A stretch of 32,350 nucleotides of DNA from Gemmatimonadota bacterium (lineage in GTDB: Bacteria; Gemmatimonadota; Gemmatimonadetes; Longimicrobiales; Gaopeijiaceae), in NCBI GenBank assembly GCA_022827345.1, contig JAJDTB010000016.1, positions 1 through 32,350 of the forward strand. The letters run 5' to 3'. The position numbers were made by a program, and so were the translations under genes. Positions 8,052 through 16,645 of this stretch are shown here, in pieces. The number at the start of each line of letters is the position of its first letter. The stretch's first letter is position 1. The notes beneath the pieces are model-generated. The model was given only the letters and a program-made list of their open reading frames with translations. It did not search any database and was not told the DNA's origin.

Positions 8052-8123
8052 GGTGGAAGCTACGTTGCGCCCCACACCATCGGAAGGCAAGATCACGGAA
8101 TCCACCCCTCCAGGGGAGCTCGA

Positions 8124-9869
8124 ATGCTCGCATCGAAACCCAAACCGAGCGGCCCAATGCGTCAGGTTTTCACGCTGACGGCGACACTGGTCAGCGTGCT
8201 GGCGCTGTCGTCGTGCGGTCCTCGGGCCGAGCCGAACACCCCCCGCGGCATGGTCACCGGCACCACGGGCGCACAGGCCATCGAGGGCGGCGTCGAGATC
8301 CTCAAGGCCGGAGGCAGCGCCGCCGACGCCGCCATGTCGACCGCCCTCACCCAGATCTGCATGGCTGCGGGCTCCTGGGTCAGCTACGCCGGCCTCATGA
8401 CGATGGTCTACTACGACGCCGAGAGCGGCGAGGTCCACAACATGAACGCGGCCTACAACACCGTCGCCGCCGAGACCGACCCACTGACCATCCCCGGGAT
8501 CGACCTGACCGCCGGTTTCGGAGGCTTCGAGGCCGAGCCCAACGGCCGCACCGTCCTGGTCCCCGGCTTCATGAAGGACGTCGAAGCCGCGAACGAGCGC
8601 TTCGGCAAGCTGCCGTTCAGCGACCTGTTCACGTCGGCCATCGCGTGCGCCGAGGATGGCTTCGAGTATCAGGAAGGCAACGCGGGGCAGTATGCCTTCA
8701 GAGAACAAGTGTTGAGCCGTCTGCCCGAAACGAAGGCTGTCTTTACAAAAGCCGACGGATCACCCTACGAAGCGGGCGACATGTTCACCCAGCCCGCTCT
8801 GGCGGGAACACTGCGCCGGATCGCCGATCAGGGCACGGACTACATGTACAGGGGTCCGTGGGCCGAGAAACTCGTCGCGATGGTCGGCGACATCGGCGGC
8901 AGGATGACTGTCGAGGACCTCGCCAGCTATGAAGTCCTCTGGAGCGAGCCCGCGCGGGGCAGCTACCACGGCTACGACCTGTATGCGCACGGCAGCCCGG
9001 CCGAGGGCGGCATCGGCCTGATCGAGGCCATGAACCTCGCCGAGCTCGCCGGCGTCTCCGACCACGGCCACTACGGCGACTCGCCCGAGGCGCTCTTCTG
9101 GCTGACCCAGATCGCCAGGCCCGGCCTCACCTTCGCGATCGGCGGCAGGGAGGCTGCCGACGGGATCGCGGCGATGATCGGCGCGGACCTGACCCACGAG
9201 ACGCGCGTCGAAAAGGAGACCTCGGCGAAGCTCTGGGGCGCCATCCAGGACGGGTCCTTCCCGGGCGTGGTCGTGCCGGAGGCGGGCGCCGCTCCGCACT
9301 CGGACGCCGTCGTCGCCATCGACCAGTGGGGCAACATGGCCGCGGTCGTGCACTCCATCAACACGGTGAGCTGGGGCACGACCGGCATCTTCGTGGACGG
9401 CATCTCGATCCCCGACTCCGGGATCTTCCAGCAGGGTATGATGGCCCAGATCGAGCCCGGCAGCCGCCTTCCCGACCCCACCAACCCCGGTCTGGTCCTC
9501 AGGGACGGCAAGCCGTTCATGGCCTTCAGCTCGATCGGTTCGGGGCTCCACCAGCGCACCATCGGCGGCCTGATCAGCGTGTTGGACTTCGGTCTCACCC
9601 CGGGTGAGGCGGTCGACAAGCCCGCGCTCGGCTCGTTCTCGTTCGGCGCACTCGCGGAAGACGCGTCCGGTCCCGCCGCGCAGGGGGTGGGCGTCGGCGA
9701 CTATTCGCCCGATTTCATCGCCGAAGTCGAGGAGATGGGCCAGCCCATCGAGGAAGACGACGCAACGCGAGGCTACTGGATCGCGATCATGATCGACCCG
9801 GAGACCGGCGAACTGCACGGCGCGTCGATCCGGGGGCTTGCTCTCGGCGGCCGGGCGGTCGGGTATTGA
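8124..9869 (+). CDS. Gamma-glutamyltransferase-family lipoprotein, probably not a catalytic GGT
   Basis: 581 residues from the ATG at 8124, with AGGGGAG well placed upstream. A signal peptide ending LALSSC marks a lipoprotein. The fold is recognisable: GGSAADAAMSTAL near the N-terminus, YMYRGPWAEKL in the middle, the late segment WGNMAAVVHSINTVSWGTTG, and the ending GELHGASIRG. However, the position of the autoprocessing Thr nucleophile (TTH in E. coli GGT) reads Ala390-Pro391-His392. The serine pair and diglycine of the classical active site are also not matched (RLPDPTNP and SSIGSG), and the glutamate-binding Arg segment reads AAYNTVAAE. It may bind peptides or use another chemistry; the family assignment is firm, the activity is not. 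Confidence 0.82.
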   Translation: MLASKPKPSGPMRQVFTLTATLVSVLALSSCGPRAEPNTPRGMVTGTTGAQAIEGGVEILKAGGSAADAAMSTALTQICMAAGSWVSYAGLMTMVYYDAESGEVHNMNAAYNTVAAETDPLTIPGIDLTAGFGGFEAEPNGRTVLVPGFMKDVEAANERFGKLPFSDLFTSAIACAEDGFEYQEGNAGQYAFREQVLSRLPETKAVFTKADGSPYEAGDMFTQPALAGTLRRIADQGTDYMYRGPWAEKLVAMVGDIGGRMTVEDLASYEVLWSEPARGSYHGYDLYAHGSPAEGGIGLIEAMNLAELAGVSDHGHYGDSPEALFWLTQIARPGLTFAIGGREAADGIAAMIGADLTHETRVEKETSAKLWGAIQDGSFPGVVVPEAGAAPHSDAVVAIDQWGNMAAVVHSINTVSWGTTGIFVDGISIPDSGIFQQGMMAQIEPGSRLPDPTNPGLVLRDGKPFMAFSSIGSGLHQRTIGGLISVLDFGLTPGEAVDKPALGSFSFGALAEDASGPAAQGVGVGDYSPDFIAEVEEMGQPIEEDDATRGYWIAIMIDPETGELHGASIRGLALGGRAVGY

Positions 9870-9882
9870 GCGCTATGGGACC

Positions 9883-9902
9883 CTTGTGAACCGCTTCACA
9901 AG
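9883..9902. terminator. Hairpin between convergent GGT-like gene and typA
   Basis: CTTGTGAA (9883-9890), a CCGC loop, and TTCACAAG (9895-9902) form a perfect 8-bp stem in the 26-base gap between the two stop codons; its right arm includes the typA TGA. The position suits a bidirectional terminator, but neither side has a T-run. Confidence 0.35.
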
Positions 9903-11773
9903 CGCTTCGCCTTCGCGGCCTTGCGCCTGGCGCTTTTTTCGAGCTCCCGCTTCCGCAGCCGAATCGCATCCGGGGTGATCTCGATCAGTTCGTCGTCGTC
10001 GATGAAGTCGAGCGCCTGTTCCAGCGTCATGCGGAGCGGAGGCTCCAGGCGAACGTTCTCGTCGGCCGCGGTGGTGCGCATGTTGGTGAGCTTCTTGGAG
10101 CGGCTCACGTTGACGTCCATGTCTCCCGGTCGGGCGCACTTGCCCACGATCATGCCGCCGTAGCAATCCAGCCCCGGCTCCACGAACATGACGCCCCGCT
10201 CCTGCAGCCCGAAGATGGCGAACGCTACCGCCTTTCCCGGCCGGTCCGCGACCATCGCGCCCCGCCCACGGCCACGGATCTCGCCCGCCCACGAGTCCCA
10301 CCGGTCGAAGCGGTGGTGGAGGATGCCCTCGCCCTTCGTATCGGTGAGGAACTCGGTGCGGTAGCCGAAGAGCCCCCGCGCCGGGACGCTGAATTCGAGA
10401 CGGGTCGTGCCGGAATCGCCCATCGGCTTCATGGAGATCAGTTCGCCGCGCCGCCGCGCCAGCTTGTCGATCACCGTCCCGGCGAGCTCCGAGGGGACTT
10501 CCGCCACGACCTCCTCATAGGGCTCCAGGCGCGCGCCGTCGCCGTTCGTTCGCGTAATCACCCGCGGACGCGAGACCTGGAACTCGTAGCCCTCGCGCCG
10601 CATCGTCTCCATCAGGATCGTGAGGTGCAGCTCGCCCCGCCCGCTCACCGCGAAGGTATCGGGACGTGCGGTGGGCTTGACGCGCAACGCCACGTTCCGC
10701 TCGAGTTCCCGGCCAAGACGGTCCCGCAGCTGACGGGTGGTCACGTACTTCCCCGCCCTGCCCGAAAAGGGAGAGTCGTTCACGACGAAGTCCACCGAGA
10801 TCGTCGGCTCCTCGACCGTGATGCCGCGCAGGCGGTCGGGGTGGCGGGGGTTGGTGAGGGTGTCTCCGATCTCGACGCCATCGGTGCCCGCAAGACCGAT
10901 GATGTCGCCCGCGTGAGCCTCCTCGATGTCGATCCGGTCGAGGCCGTTGAAGGTATAGAGGCCGGTGACGCGGGAAGCCGGTTGCGGGGGTGGATCGCCC
11001 GGGGAAGCCTCGGTCCGGGCGTCTGCCGAGGACTGGGGGTGAGGCCCGGCCGGCGGCGCCAACCGCAAAACCCGCTGGCCCACGCTCACCGCACCGCGCT
11101 CCACCCGCCCGATGGCGATCCGTCCCACGTACGACGAGTGGTCCAGCGTGGAGACCAGCATCTGGAACGGTCCGTCCGCGTCGACACGCGGCGCCGGAAT
11201 GTGCGCGACCACCGCTTCGAAGAGCGGCGTGAGGTCCTCTCCGCGCACCCCGGGTTCCGCCGCGACCCATCCCTCCCGCCCCACCCCGTAGAGAAACGGC
11301 GCGTCGAGCTGCTCGTCGCCGGCCTCGAGGTCCATCAGCAACTCCAGCACCTCGTCGTGGACCTCTTCCGGGCGCGCGTCGGCGCGGTCCACCTTGTTGA
11401 TCACGATCACCGGCGCCAGCCCGAGCGCCAGCGCCTTGCGCGTGACGAAGCGCGTCTGCGGCATCGGCCCCTCGGCGGCATCGACCAGCAGGAGCACGCC
11501 ATCGACCATGCGCAGAATCCGCTCCACCTCGCCGCCGAAGTCCGCGTGGCCGGGCGTGTCGACGATGTTGATCTTGGTGCGTCCCCACTGCACCGCCGTG
11601 TTCTTGGCCAGGATCGTGATGCCGCGCTCGCGTTCCAACGGGTTCGAATCCAGCACCCTCTCCACCACCTCCTGCCCCGCCCGAAAGACCCCCGCCTGTC
11701 GGAACATCTGGTCCACGAGCGTCGTCTTGCCGTGATCCACGTGCGCGATGATCGCGATGTTGCGCAGCTGCAT
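9896..11773 (-). CDS. typA: Ribosome-associated translational GTPase TypA/BipA
   Basis: 625 residues from the ATG at 11773, which gives the usual N-terminus MQLRNIAIIAHVDHGKTT. GTPase motifs are AHVDHGKTT (10-18), DTPGH (72-76) and NKVD (126-129). The later EF-G-like domains and a C-terminal region with GRGRGAMV follow, ending in a Lys/Arg tail. TypA acts on the 70S ribosome and supports 50S assembly and stress adaptation. The chain is slightly longer than E. coli BipA because of a Pro/Ala-rich insertion at about residues 240-267, in domain II. It lies 31 bases downstream of the BIG2-Spondin gene on the same strand and may share its transcript. Confidence 0.95.
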   Translation of the reverse strand: MQLRNIAIIAHVDHGKTTLVDQMFRQAGVFRAGQEVVERVLDSNPLERERGITILAKNTAVQWGRTKINIVDTPGHADFGGEVERILRMVDGVLLLVDAAEGPMPQTRFVTRKALALGLAPVIVINKVDRADARPEEVHDEVLELLMDLEAGDEQLDAPFLYGVGREGWVAAEPGVRGEDLTPLFEAVVAHIPAPRVDADGPFQMLVSTLDHSSYVGRIAIGRVERGAVSVGQRVLRLAPPAGPHPQSSADARTEASPGDPPPQPASRVTGLYTFNGLDRIDIEEAHAGDIIGLAGTDGVEIGDTLTNPRHPDRLRGITVEEPTISVDFVVNDSPFSGRAGKYVTTRQLRDRLGRELERNVALRVKPTARPDTFAVSGRGELHLTILMETMRREGYEFQVSRPRVITRTNGDGARLEPYEEVVAEVPSELAGTVIDKLARRRGELISMKPMGDSGTTRLEFSVPARGLFGYRTEFLTDTKGEGILHHRFDRWDSWAGEIRGRGRGAMVADRPGKAVAFAIFGLQERGVMFVEPGLDCYGGMIVGKCARPGDMDVNVSRSKKLTNMRTTAADENVRLEPPLRMTLEQALDFIDDDELIEITPDAIRLRKRELEKSARRKAAKAKRL

Positions 11774-11804
11774 CAGTCCGTCGCCAGGCGTTCGCAGGGT
11801 CCGG

Positions 11805-13028
11805 TCACCGGCTCCCGCCGATGTCGATCCGCGTGAAGGTGTAGGTCCCGATCTGCTCATCCGAGAACGGACTCACGCCCCTGAGGCTCCTGATCGGCTG
11901 TTTGGGCGAAGAATCCGCGTTGGACGAGCGGTAGGACGAGCCGTCGTCGGTGCCGGAATCGTAGGGGTAGAGCACAACCGTCAGTTCGTCCATCCACTGT
12001 CCGAACTCGTTCTGCAGTGATTGGCCCGCGACCCCCACGAACCAGTCCGGACTGGGCGCGATCATCGTAACGAGCGTGATGAGTGGGTGATCGAGTGTGA
12101 CGACAATCTCACTGGTCGTCGTGCTCGCGGGGCTGCCGATCCCTCGCCCGTTGATGACGGAGAGGGCGTTGTCCGGTATTGCGGCCCGGATCTCACGCGT
12201 CAGCAACCCTGTGCCGCCCGTCTCGGCCATCTGCTCGATTCCCGGCGACGCGATCGCACTGTCCGCCCAGAAACTCACGCTCTCGTTGTGGACCGCGCCG
12301 ATCAGCGGCGAGAAATGGGCGCCGGACGGAAAGTCGGTGGGATGCGTCGTGGCGCTCCACGTCGCGTTGAAGGTGACGCGGTAGCGCGCGGTGTCGGACG
12401 CGGGCTCGATCTCGCCGACGGCGGCGTTGATGTCGGCGGTGACGCCATCGGCCACCGATGCGGTCAGGGTCTGGACGCCGGCCTCGCTCCCCAGCGTCCA
12501 CGACGTCGCCGCCAGCCCCTCGGAATCGGTCACGGCCATGCCCGGATCGGCCTCGCCATGGCCCTCGGCGGCCGAAAACGTCACCGTGACTCCCTCGACC
12601 GGCGAGCCGCCCGCGTCTTCCACCCGCACGACGACCGACTCTGCGAGCGCGTGGCCCGGCACGCCCTCCTGGCCCCCACCCGACGCTACGGCAACGGCCG
12701 CCGGCATCTGCTGCACCATCACCGAGGCGGTACCGCTGATGCTCTCGTACGACGCCGTCAGGGTTCCCGAGCCGTTCGCGACCGCGGTGACCACGCCCGA
12801 GGCGACCGTGAACACGGCCGGATCGCTGCTCGACCAGGTCACCGTCCCCGGAAACGACACCCCGTTCTGGTCGGTGATCTGCGCCCTGAAGGTCGCGGTC
12901 TCACCCAGGGACGAAAGCGTCGCGGAAGACGGCGTGACGGCGATCGCAGTGGCGCGCGACGGCTCGATCCCGGCGAGGACCTCTTCGTCGACGCAGGCGG
13001 GAAGTGCAGCCAGGACGAGGGCCCACAT
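11805..13028 (-). CDS. Lipoprotein with bacterial Ig-like domains and a C-terminal Spondin_N domain
   Basis: 407 residues from the ATG at 13028, which has GGAG just upstream. A GTG at 13070 would give a more basic signal region. Hydrophobic leader and LPAC lipobox are followed by a BIG2-like domain (about 28-105, with TWSSSDPAVFTVASGVVTAV), a second Ig-like domain (about 110-200, with VEGVTVTFSA and SEGLAATSWTLG), and a Spondin_N domain (about 215-395). The Spondin_N domain has YRVTFNATWSA, HFSPLIGAVHN, MIAPSPDWFVG and the acidic LYPYDSGTDDGSSY. In animals this fold occurs in F-spondin extracellular proteins; bacterial copies are usually surface-attached and of unknown ligand. Binding or adhesion at the cell surface is inferred. 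Confidence 0.85.
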   Translation of the reverse strand: MWALVLAALPACVDEEVLAGIEPSRATAIAVTPSSATLSSLGETATFRAQITDQNGVSFPGTVTWSSSDPAVFTVASGVVTAVANGSGTLTASYESISGTASVMVQQMPAAVAVASGGGQEGVPGHALAESVVVRVEDAGGSPVEGVTVTFSAAEGHGEADPGMAVTDSEGLAATSWTLGSEAGVQTLTASVADGVTADINAAVGEIEPASDTARYRVTFNATWSATTHPTDFPSGAHFSPLIGAVHNESVSFWADSAIASPGIEQMAETGGTGLLTREIRAAIPDNALSVINGRGIGSPASTTTSEIVVTLDHPLITLVTMIAPSPDWFVGVAGQSLQNEFGQWMDELTVVLYPYDSGTDDGSSYRSSNADSSPKQPIRSLRGVSPFSDEQIGTYTFTRIDIGGSR

Positions 13029-13181
13029 CCAGCTCCGCGATCGCGCTCCGGGCCTGGCGGTTCCTGCCACCGAGGGTCGATTCGCTCGAAACTCAGAGTT
13101 TGCGTTCACTTCCGGCCTGCTTGAGGAGGGAGTTCGCCAAATGCCCGACAATAGAGGGTTCGCAGCACCTTGAGCGAACTT

Positions 13182-13373
13182 CTAGTCTCCGACTGTCGCC
13201 GAGGTAATACCGTGGTTTTCCCGGATAAGGTCCCGAGCAAACTCCGCGACCACCTCACGACATTCCTCTTCGGTCGCGGCCTCCACGAACAGCCCGTCGA
13301 TGTTGGAGTCCACCATCCACCTCCCGGTTCCACGATCCCGGAATGGTCGGGCGTAGAATTGGTGACGAGTCAT
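13182..13373 (-). CDS. Small DUF1902/HicB-like protein
   Basis: 63 residues with ATG at 13373 and GGGAG about ten bases upstream. The segment GRWMVDSNIDGLFVEAATEEECREVV, written here only to describe the pattern of a Trp-containing strand, a Gly-Leu turn and an acidic helix, matches the small beta-beta-alpha fold of DUF1902 and HicB-type antitoxin domains. Such proteins often pair with a HicA toxin. No complete HicA is found; the 153 bases before the next gene contain only short frames. It is divergent from the M28 peptidase gene. Function unassigned. Confidence 0.55.
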   Translation of the reverse strand: MTRHQFYARPFRDRGTGRWMVDSNIDGLFVEAATEEECREVVAEFARDLIRENHGITSATVGD

Positions 13374-13486
13374 TTGGCGGGCTCCCGTCGATTCCTGGCG
13401 AGACGTTATCCTGTGCGAGAAGCGAGTACATTGTGAAACTAGCGAGAACAGCGATCCACGCCATCATCAAGGATATCATCTCCCCC

Positions 13487-15640
13487 ATGCCCGCCCACAC
13501 TACGAAGGCCCTCACCGGTTCCACCAAGTCTCTGACCGTCCTCGCCTCGCTGCTGGCGCTCGTGGCAGTCCTCGCCGCCCGGCCTCCCCAGGAGCCCGAC
13601 CTCACCGGGTTCACCGAGGATCGCGCCGCCACGCAGCTCGCCTGCGAGGCCCGCTTCCTCGAACTGCCCCGCAGCGAGTCCTTCCGCGAGCATCTCCGCA
13701 CCATCACCGCCAACCCCCACCCGGCAGGCTCGGCCGCCCAGGCCCGCGTCGGCGAGTATCTCGTGCGGGCGATGGAGAATGCCGGCCTCGAGGTCACCAA
13801 CTACCCCTACGACGTCTACCTGCCCGAGCTGACCGACGATGTCGAGGTGCACATCGTCACCCCCGTGGCCATGCAACTCTCCAACCGCGAGCCCGAGCTG
13901 GCGGAGGACCGGTTCTCGGGGCACGAGGACCTGCTCAACGGCTGGAACGCATTTTCCGGCTCCGGCGACGTCACCGGCGAAGTCGTGTACGCGAACTACG
14001 GGCGGCGCGAGGACTACCGTGCGCTGGACTCGATGGGCATCTCCGTTGCGGACAAGGTCGTGATCGCCCGCTACGGGGGGAACTTCCGGGGTTACAAGGT
14101 CAAGTTCGCCGAGGAGCGCGGCGCGGCGGGGGTCGTCATGTTCAACGACCCGGGTTTCTCGGGCCTCGACGCCTACCCGGAAGGCCCGATGATGAACGGG
14201 CAGACGATCCAGCGCGGCTCCGTCCTCACCCTGCCCTGGACCGGCGACCCGCTCACCCCCTTCGTCCCCGCCCTGCCCGTTGACGGCGACACCCAGGTCG
14301 AGCGCCTCGACCCCTCCGAGGTACCGCTCCACACGATCCCCGTGCTGCCCATCGGCTACGAGGCGGCGAGCGAGATCCTGACGCGGATGACCGGCGCCGA
14401 CGTTCCTCCCGGCTGGGATGCCTCGATGGAGCTGGACTACCGGCTGACCGGCGGCCCGGACCTCACCGTGCGCGTGCGCGTCAACCAGCCCAAGAAGCTC
14501 ACGCGGGCCACGAACGTGGTCGGCACCGTGCGCGGCAGCGAGTTCCCGGACGAGTGGTTCATCCTGGGCGCGCACTACGACCCGTGGGGCTTCGGCGCGA
14601 TCGACCCCAACGGCGGCACCGCCATGCTTCTCACCCTGGCCGAGGCGCTCGGCGAACTGGCCCGAGACGAGGACTGCCGTCCCCGCCGCTCGATCATGAT
14701 CGCCCACTGGGATGCCGAGGAGTACGGCATCATCGGCTCGACGGAATGGGTCGAGCAGCTCCGCGAAGAGCTGGAGGCGAACGCCATCGCCTACATAAAC
14801 GCGGACGGGGCCGTGTCGGGATCCAGCTTCGGCGGGTCCTCATCGCCGTCGCTCAAGGGGCAGATAATGGAGGCGACGAAAGCGGTCACCTACCCCGAGA
14901 CCGGGGAACGCCTCTACGACTGGTGGATGGATCGCGCACCCGAAGGCGCGGCGGAGCCCTCGCTCGGCAATCTCGGCGGCGGCTCCGACCACGTCGGCTT
15001 CTACACCCACGCCGGCATCCCGTCCGCCGGGCTCTCGTCCGGCAACCCGGGCGGCGTCTACCACTCCAACTACGACAACTTCGCCTGGTACGAGCGCTTC
15101 GGCGACACGGAGTTCGTGTACGGCCCCATGATCGCCCGCACCGACGGGATCCTCGCGCTGCGCTTCGCCAACGCCGACGTGCTGCCGTACGACCCGGTCC
15201 GCTATGCGACCGACACGCGCACGCACGTCGAGACCCTGTACCGGGTCGCCGAGTCGCGCCGCCTGCAGGTCGACTTCTCGGCGCTGGTCGCGTCCACGCA
15301 GGAGTTGGAGGAGGCGGCCAATGCCCTGGTCGCTGCGCGCGACCGCTGGACATCTTCCGGCAACGTCGACCCGGCCGCGGCGGAGGCCGTGAACCGGGCA
15401 CTCATCGGGCTCGAGAAGGCGTGGCTGAACGACCGCGGCCTGCAGGGACGTCCCTGGAGCCGCTCGATCTACGTCTCGCCCGATCCGTTCAGCGGGTACG
15501 CGTCATGGATGCTCCCGGGGCTGAGGTACGAGATCGAGACGGACGACCGTGCGGATCTGCCGGGATGGGAGCGTGTGTACGTAAACGCCGTGCGGGATCT
15601 CGCCGGGCGGATGCGGGCGGTGGCGGGGATGATGCGGTAG
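13487..15640 (+). CDS. Exported M28 zinc peptidase, glutamate carboxypeptidase II (PSMA)-like
   Basis: 717 residues from the ATG at 13487; a GTG at 13433 is an alternative, and neither has a strong ribosome site. A hydrophobic N-terminal signal precedes the PA-type insert (around GNFRGYKVKFAEERGAAGVV) and the M28 catalytic domain. By comparison with human PSMA the two-zinc ligands are all present: His363 (GAHYD), Asp373 (IDPNGG), Glu411/412 (DAEEYG), Asp440 (INADG) and His526 (YHSNYD). A transferrin-receptor-like dimerisation domain forms the C-terminus. Family members trim C-terminal, often acidic, residues from peptides. The likely role is extracytoplasmic peptide use. It converges with the HEPN gene, 14 bases away. 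Confidence 0.92.
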   Translation: MPAHTTKALTGSTKSLTVLASLLALVAVLAARPPQEPDLTGFTEDRAATQLACEARFLELPRSESFREHLRTITANPHPAGSAAQARVGEYLVRAMENAGLEVTNYPYDVYLPELTDDVEVHIVTPVAMQLSNREPELAEDRFSGHEDLLNGWNAFSGSGDVTGEVVYANYGRREDYRALDSMGISVADKVVIARYGGNFRGYKVKFAEERGAAGVVMFNDPGFSGLDAYPEGPMMNGQTIQRGSVLTLPWTGDPLTPFVPALPVDGDTQVERLDPSEVPLHTIPVLPIGYEAASEILTRMTGADVPPGWDASMELDYRLTGGPDLTVRVRVNQPKKLTRATNVVGTVRGSEFPDEWFILGAHYDPWGFGAIDPNGGTAMLLTLAEALGELARDEDCRPRRSIMIAHWDAEEYGIIGSTEWVEQLREELEANAIAYINADGAVSGSSFGGSSSPSLKGQIMEATKAVTYPETGERLYDWWMDRAPEGAAEPSLGNLGGGSDHVGFYTHAGIPSAGLSSGNPGGVYHSNYDNFAWYERFGDTEFVYGPMIARTDGILALRFANADVLPYDPVRYATDTRTHVETLYRVAESRRLQVDFSALVASTQELEEAANALVAARDRWTSSGNVDPAAAEAVNRALIGLEKAWLNDRGLQGRPWSRSIYVSPDPFSGYASWMLPGLRYEIETDDRADLPGWERVYVNAVRDLAGRMRAVAGMMR

Positions 15641-15654
15641 GAGGGACCGGCGAG

Positions 15655-16062
15655 TCACCCGGCGTGAGGATACACCAGTTCCACCACCCGGCGGGCGCTG
15701 TCGCGCGCGTGCACCGCGTCGGTTCGCGAGTAGAAGTCGGACGGGGTGAGGTCCTCGGCACCGTAGAATGCGAGTTCGCGATCCCGGCGAAGCTGCCGGG
15801 AAGTCTCGGCCAGCCAGCCGACATCGCACAACAGATCGGCCGGCAGCCGGTCCGTTTCGGCGAGCAGGATCCGCGATACATCATGGAACCGGGGCGGCTC
15901 GACTCCGCAGGAGCGCAGCAGGCCCTTCAACGTCAGTTCGACGATCTCCTGGGACTCGCGGACCACATCGGGCCAGCTCTCGGCATCGAACAGGACATCC
16001 ACGGCGGGCAGGCGCGCTCTCGCCCGGCGCAGATAGTCCCTGGCGAGCTCCCTGTTCCTCAC
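15655..16062 (-). CDS. HEPN-domain protein, probable toxin of a HEPN/MNT pair
   Basis: 135 residues from a GTG at 16062 that overlaps the TGA of the upstream gene (GTGA), implying translational coupling; a TTG at 16077 is an alternative. The helical pattern (RELARDYLRRA, then ESQEIVELTLKGLLRSCGVEPPRFHD, then a helix ending in DSARRVVELV) is that of COG2250-type HEPN proteins. A possible RX4H motif (RTDAVH, 113-118) lies near the end, though not in the usual HEPN ribonuclease setting. In known pairs the HEPN protein is an RNase-type toxin that the MNT partner inactivates by adding nucleotides. Role here inferred from the partner. Confidence 0.8.
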   Translation of the reverse strand: MRNRELARDYLRRARARLPAVDVLFDAESWPDVVRESQEIVELTLKGLLRSCGVEPPRFHDVSRILLAETDRLPADLLCDVGWLAETSRQLRRDRELAFYGAEDLTPSDFYSRTDAVHARDSARRVVELVYPHAG

Positions 16063-16643
16063 GGCTCGTGCACCCAATAGCGCTGTCCGCCCAATACCCG
16101 AACCGAGAGCTCTCCATCCAGGAGCCGCCGCCTGACGTTGGCAAGGTGCCGCGACACCACGAGCCGCCGCTCAAAGAGGATGAGGCCGTCCGTGGCCACC
16201 TCCGCCCACAGTCCTGAAACGGCCGCGGCCCTCGGCGGCAGATGAACGAAATGCGGCGTTACTTCATGACCGTCCCAGCTCAGGTCCGGCCCGGCATCCC
16301 ACCCTCGATACAATGCACGCGAGATCGGTACCGCCCGGTCGGCCACGAGTAGCACATCGAGATCCGAGGACGCAGTCTCTTCCCCCCGCGCCCAGGAGCC
16401 GAACGCCACCACGCCCAGCAGGGCGGCTTCAAGCACCTGTGTCGCCCGCCGCACGACCGCCGCCGGGTCCGGATCGAGGGGCGCGCCCGGCGCCGCCAGT
16501 CTTCGGGCGCAGTATTCGTTCAGAGACGTGTTCGCCGACCGGGCCGCGGCGCGCAGCGACGCGTGCAACTCCGGCTCGATCCGGAGATTGAACCGACCCG
16601 ATGGGAGAGATTGCACTGTGCCGGTATCATATTGGTTTTGCAT
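16059..16643 (-). CDS. MNT-type nucleotidyltransferase fused to an N-terminal HicB/Arc-like DNA-binding domain (antitoxin)
   Basis: 194 residues, ATG at 16643. Residues 15-50 (RFNLRIEPELHASLRAAARS, then NTSLNEYCARRLA) form a ribbon-helix-helix domain as in HicB-type antitoxins. Residues 82-100 hold the nucleotidyltransferase signature GSWARGEETASSDLDVLLV, with the paired Asp residues at 94 and 96. The usual third acidic residue is not clear; the corresponding strand reads VTPHFVHL. The protein probably both represses its own operon and neutralises the downstream HEPN protein, by nucleotide transfer in known MNT systems. The -10 element ends seven bases from the ATG, suggesting a leaderless transcript. 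Confidence 0.85.
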   Translation of the reverse strand: MQNQYDTGTVQSLPSGRFNLRIEPELHASLRAAARSANTSLNEYCARRLAAPGAPLDPDPAAVVRRATQVLEAALLGVVAFGSWARGEETASSDLDVLLVADRAVPISRALYRGWDAGPDLSWDGHEVTPHFVHLPPRAAAVSGLWAEVATDGLILFERRLVVSRHLANVRRRLLDGELSVRVLGGQRYWVHEP

Positions 16644-16645
16644 AT

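Noticed and set aside
9883-9902. Firm call of an intrinsic terminator
   Set aside because: The stem is perfect but no T-run follows on either strand, so it was kept only as a low-confidence feature.
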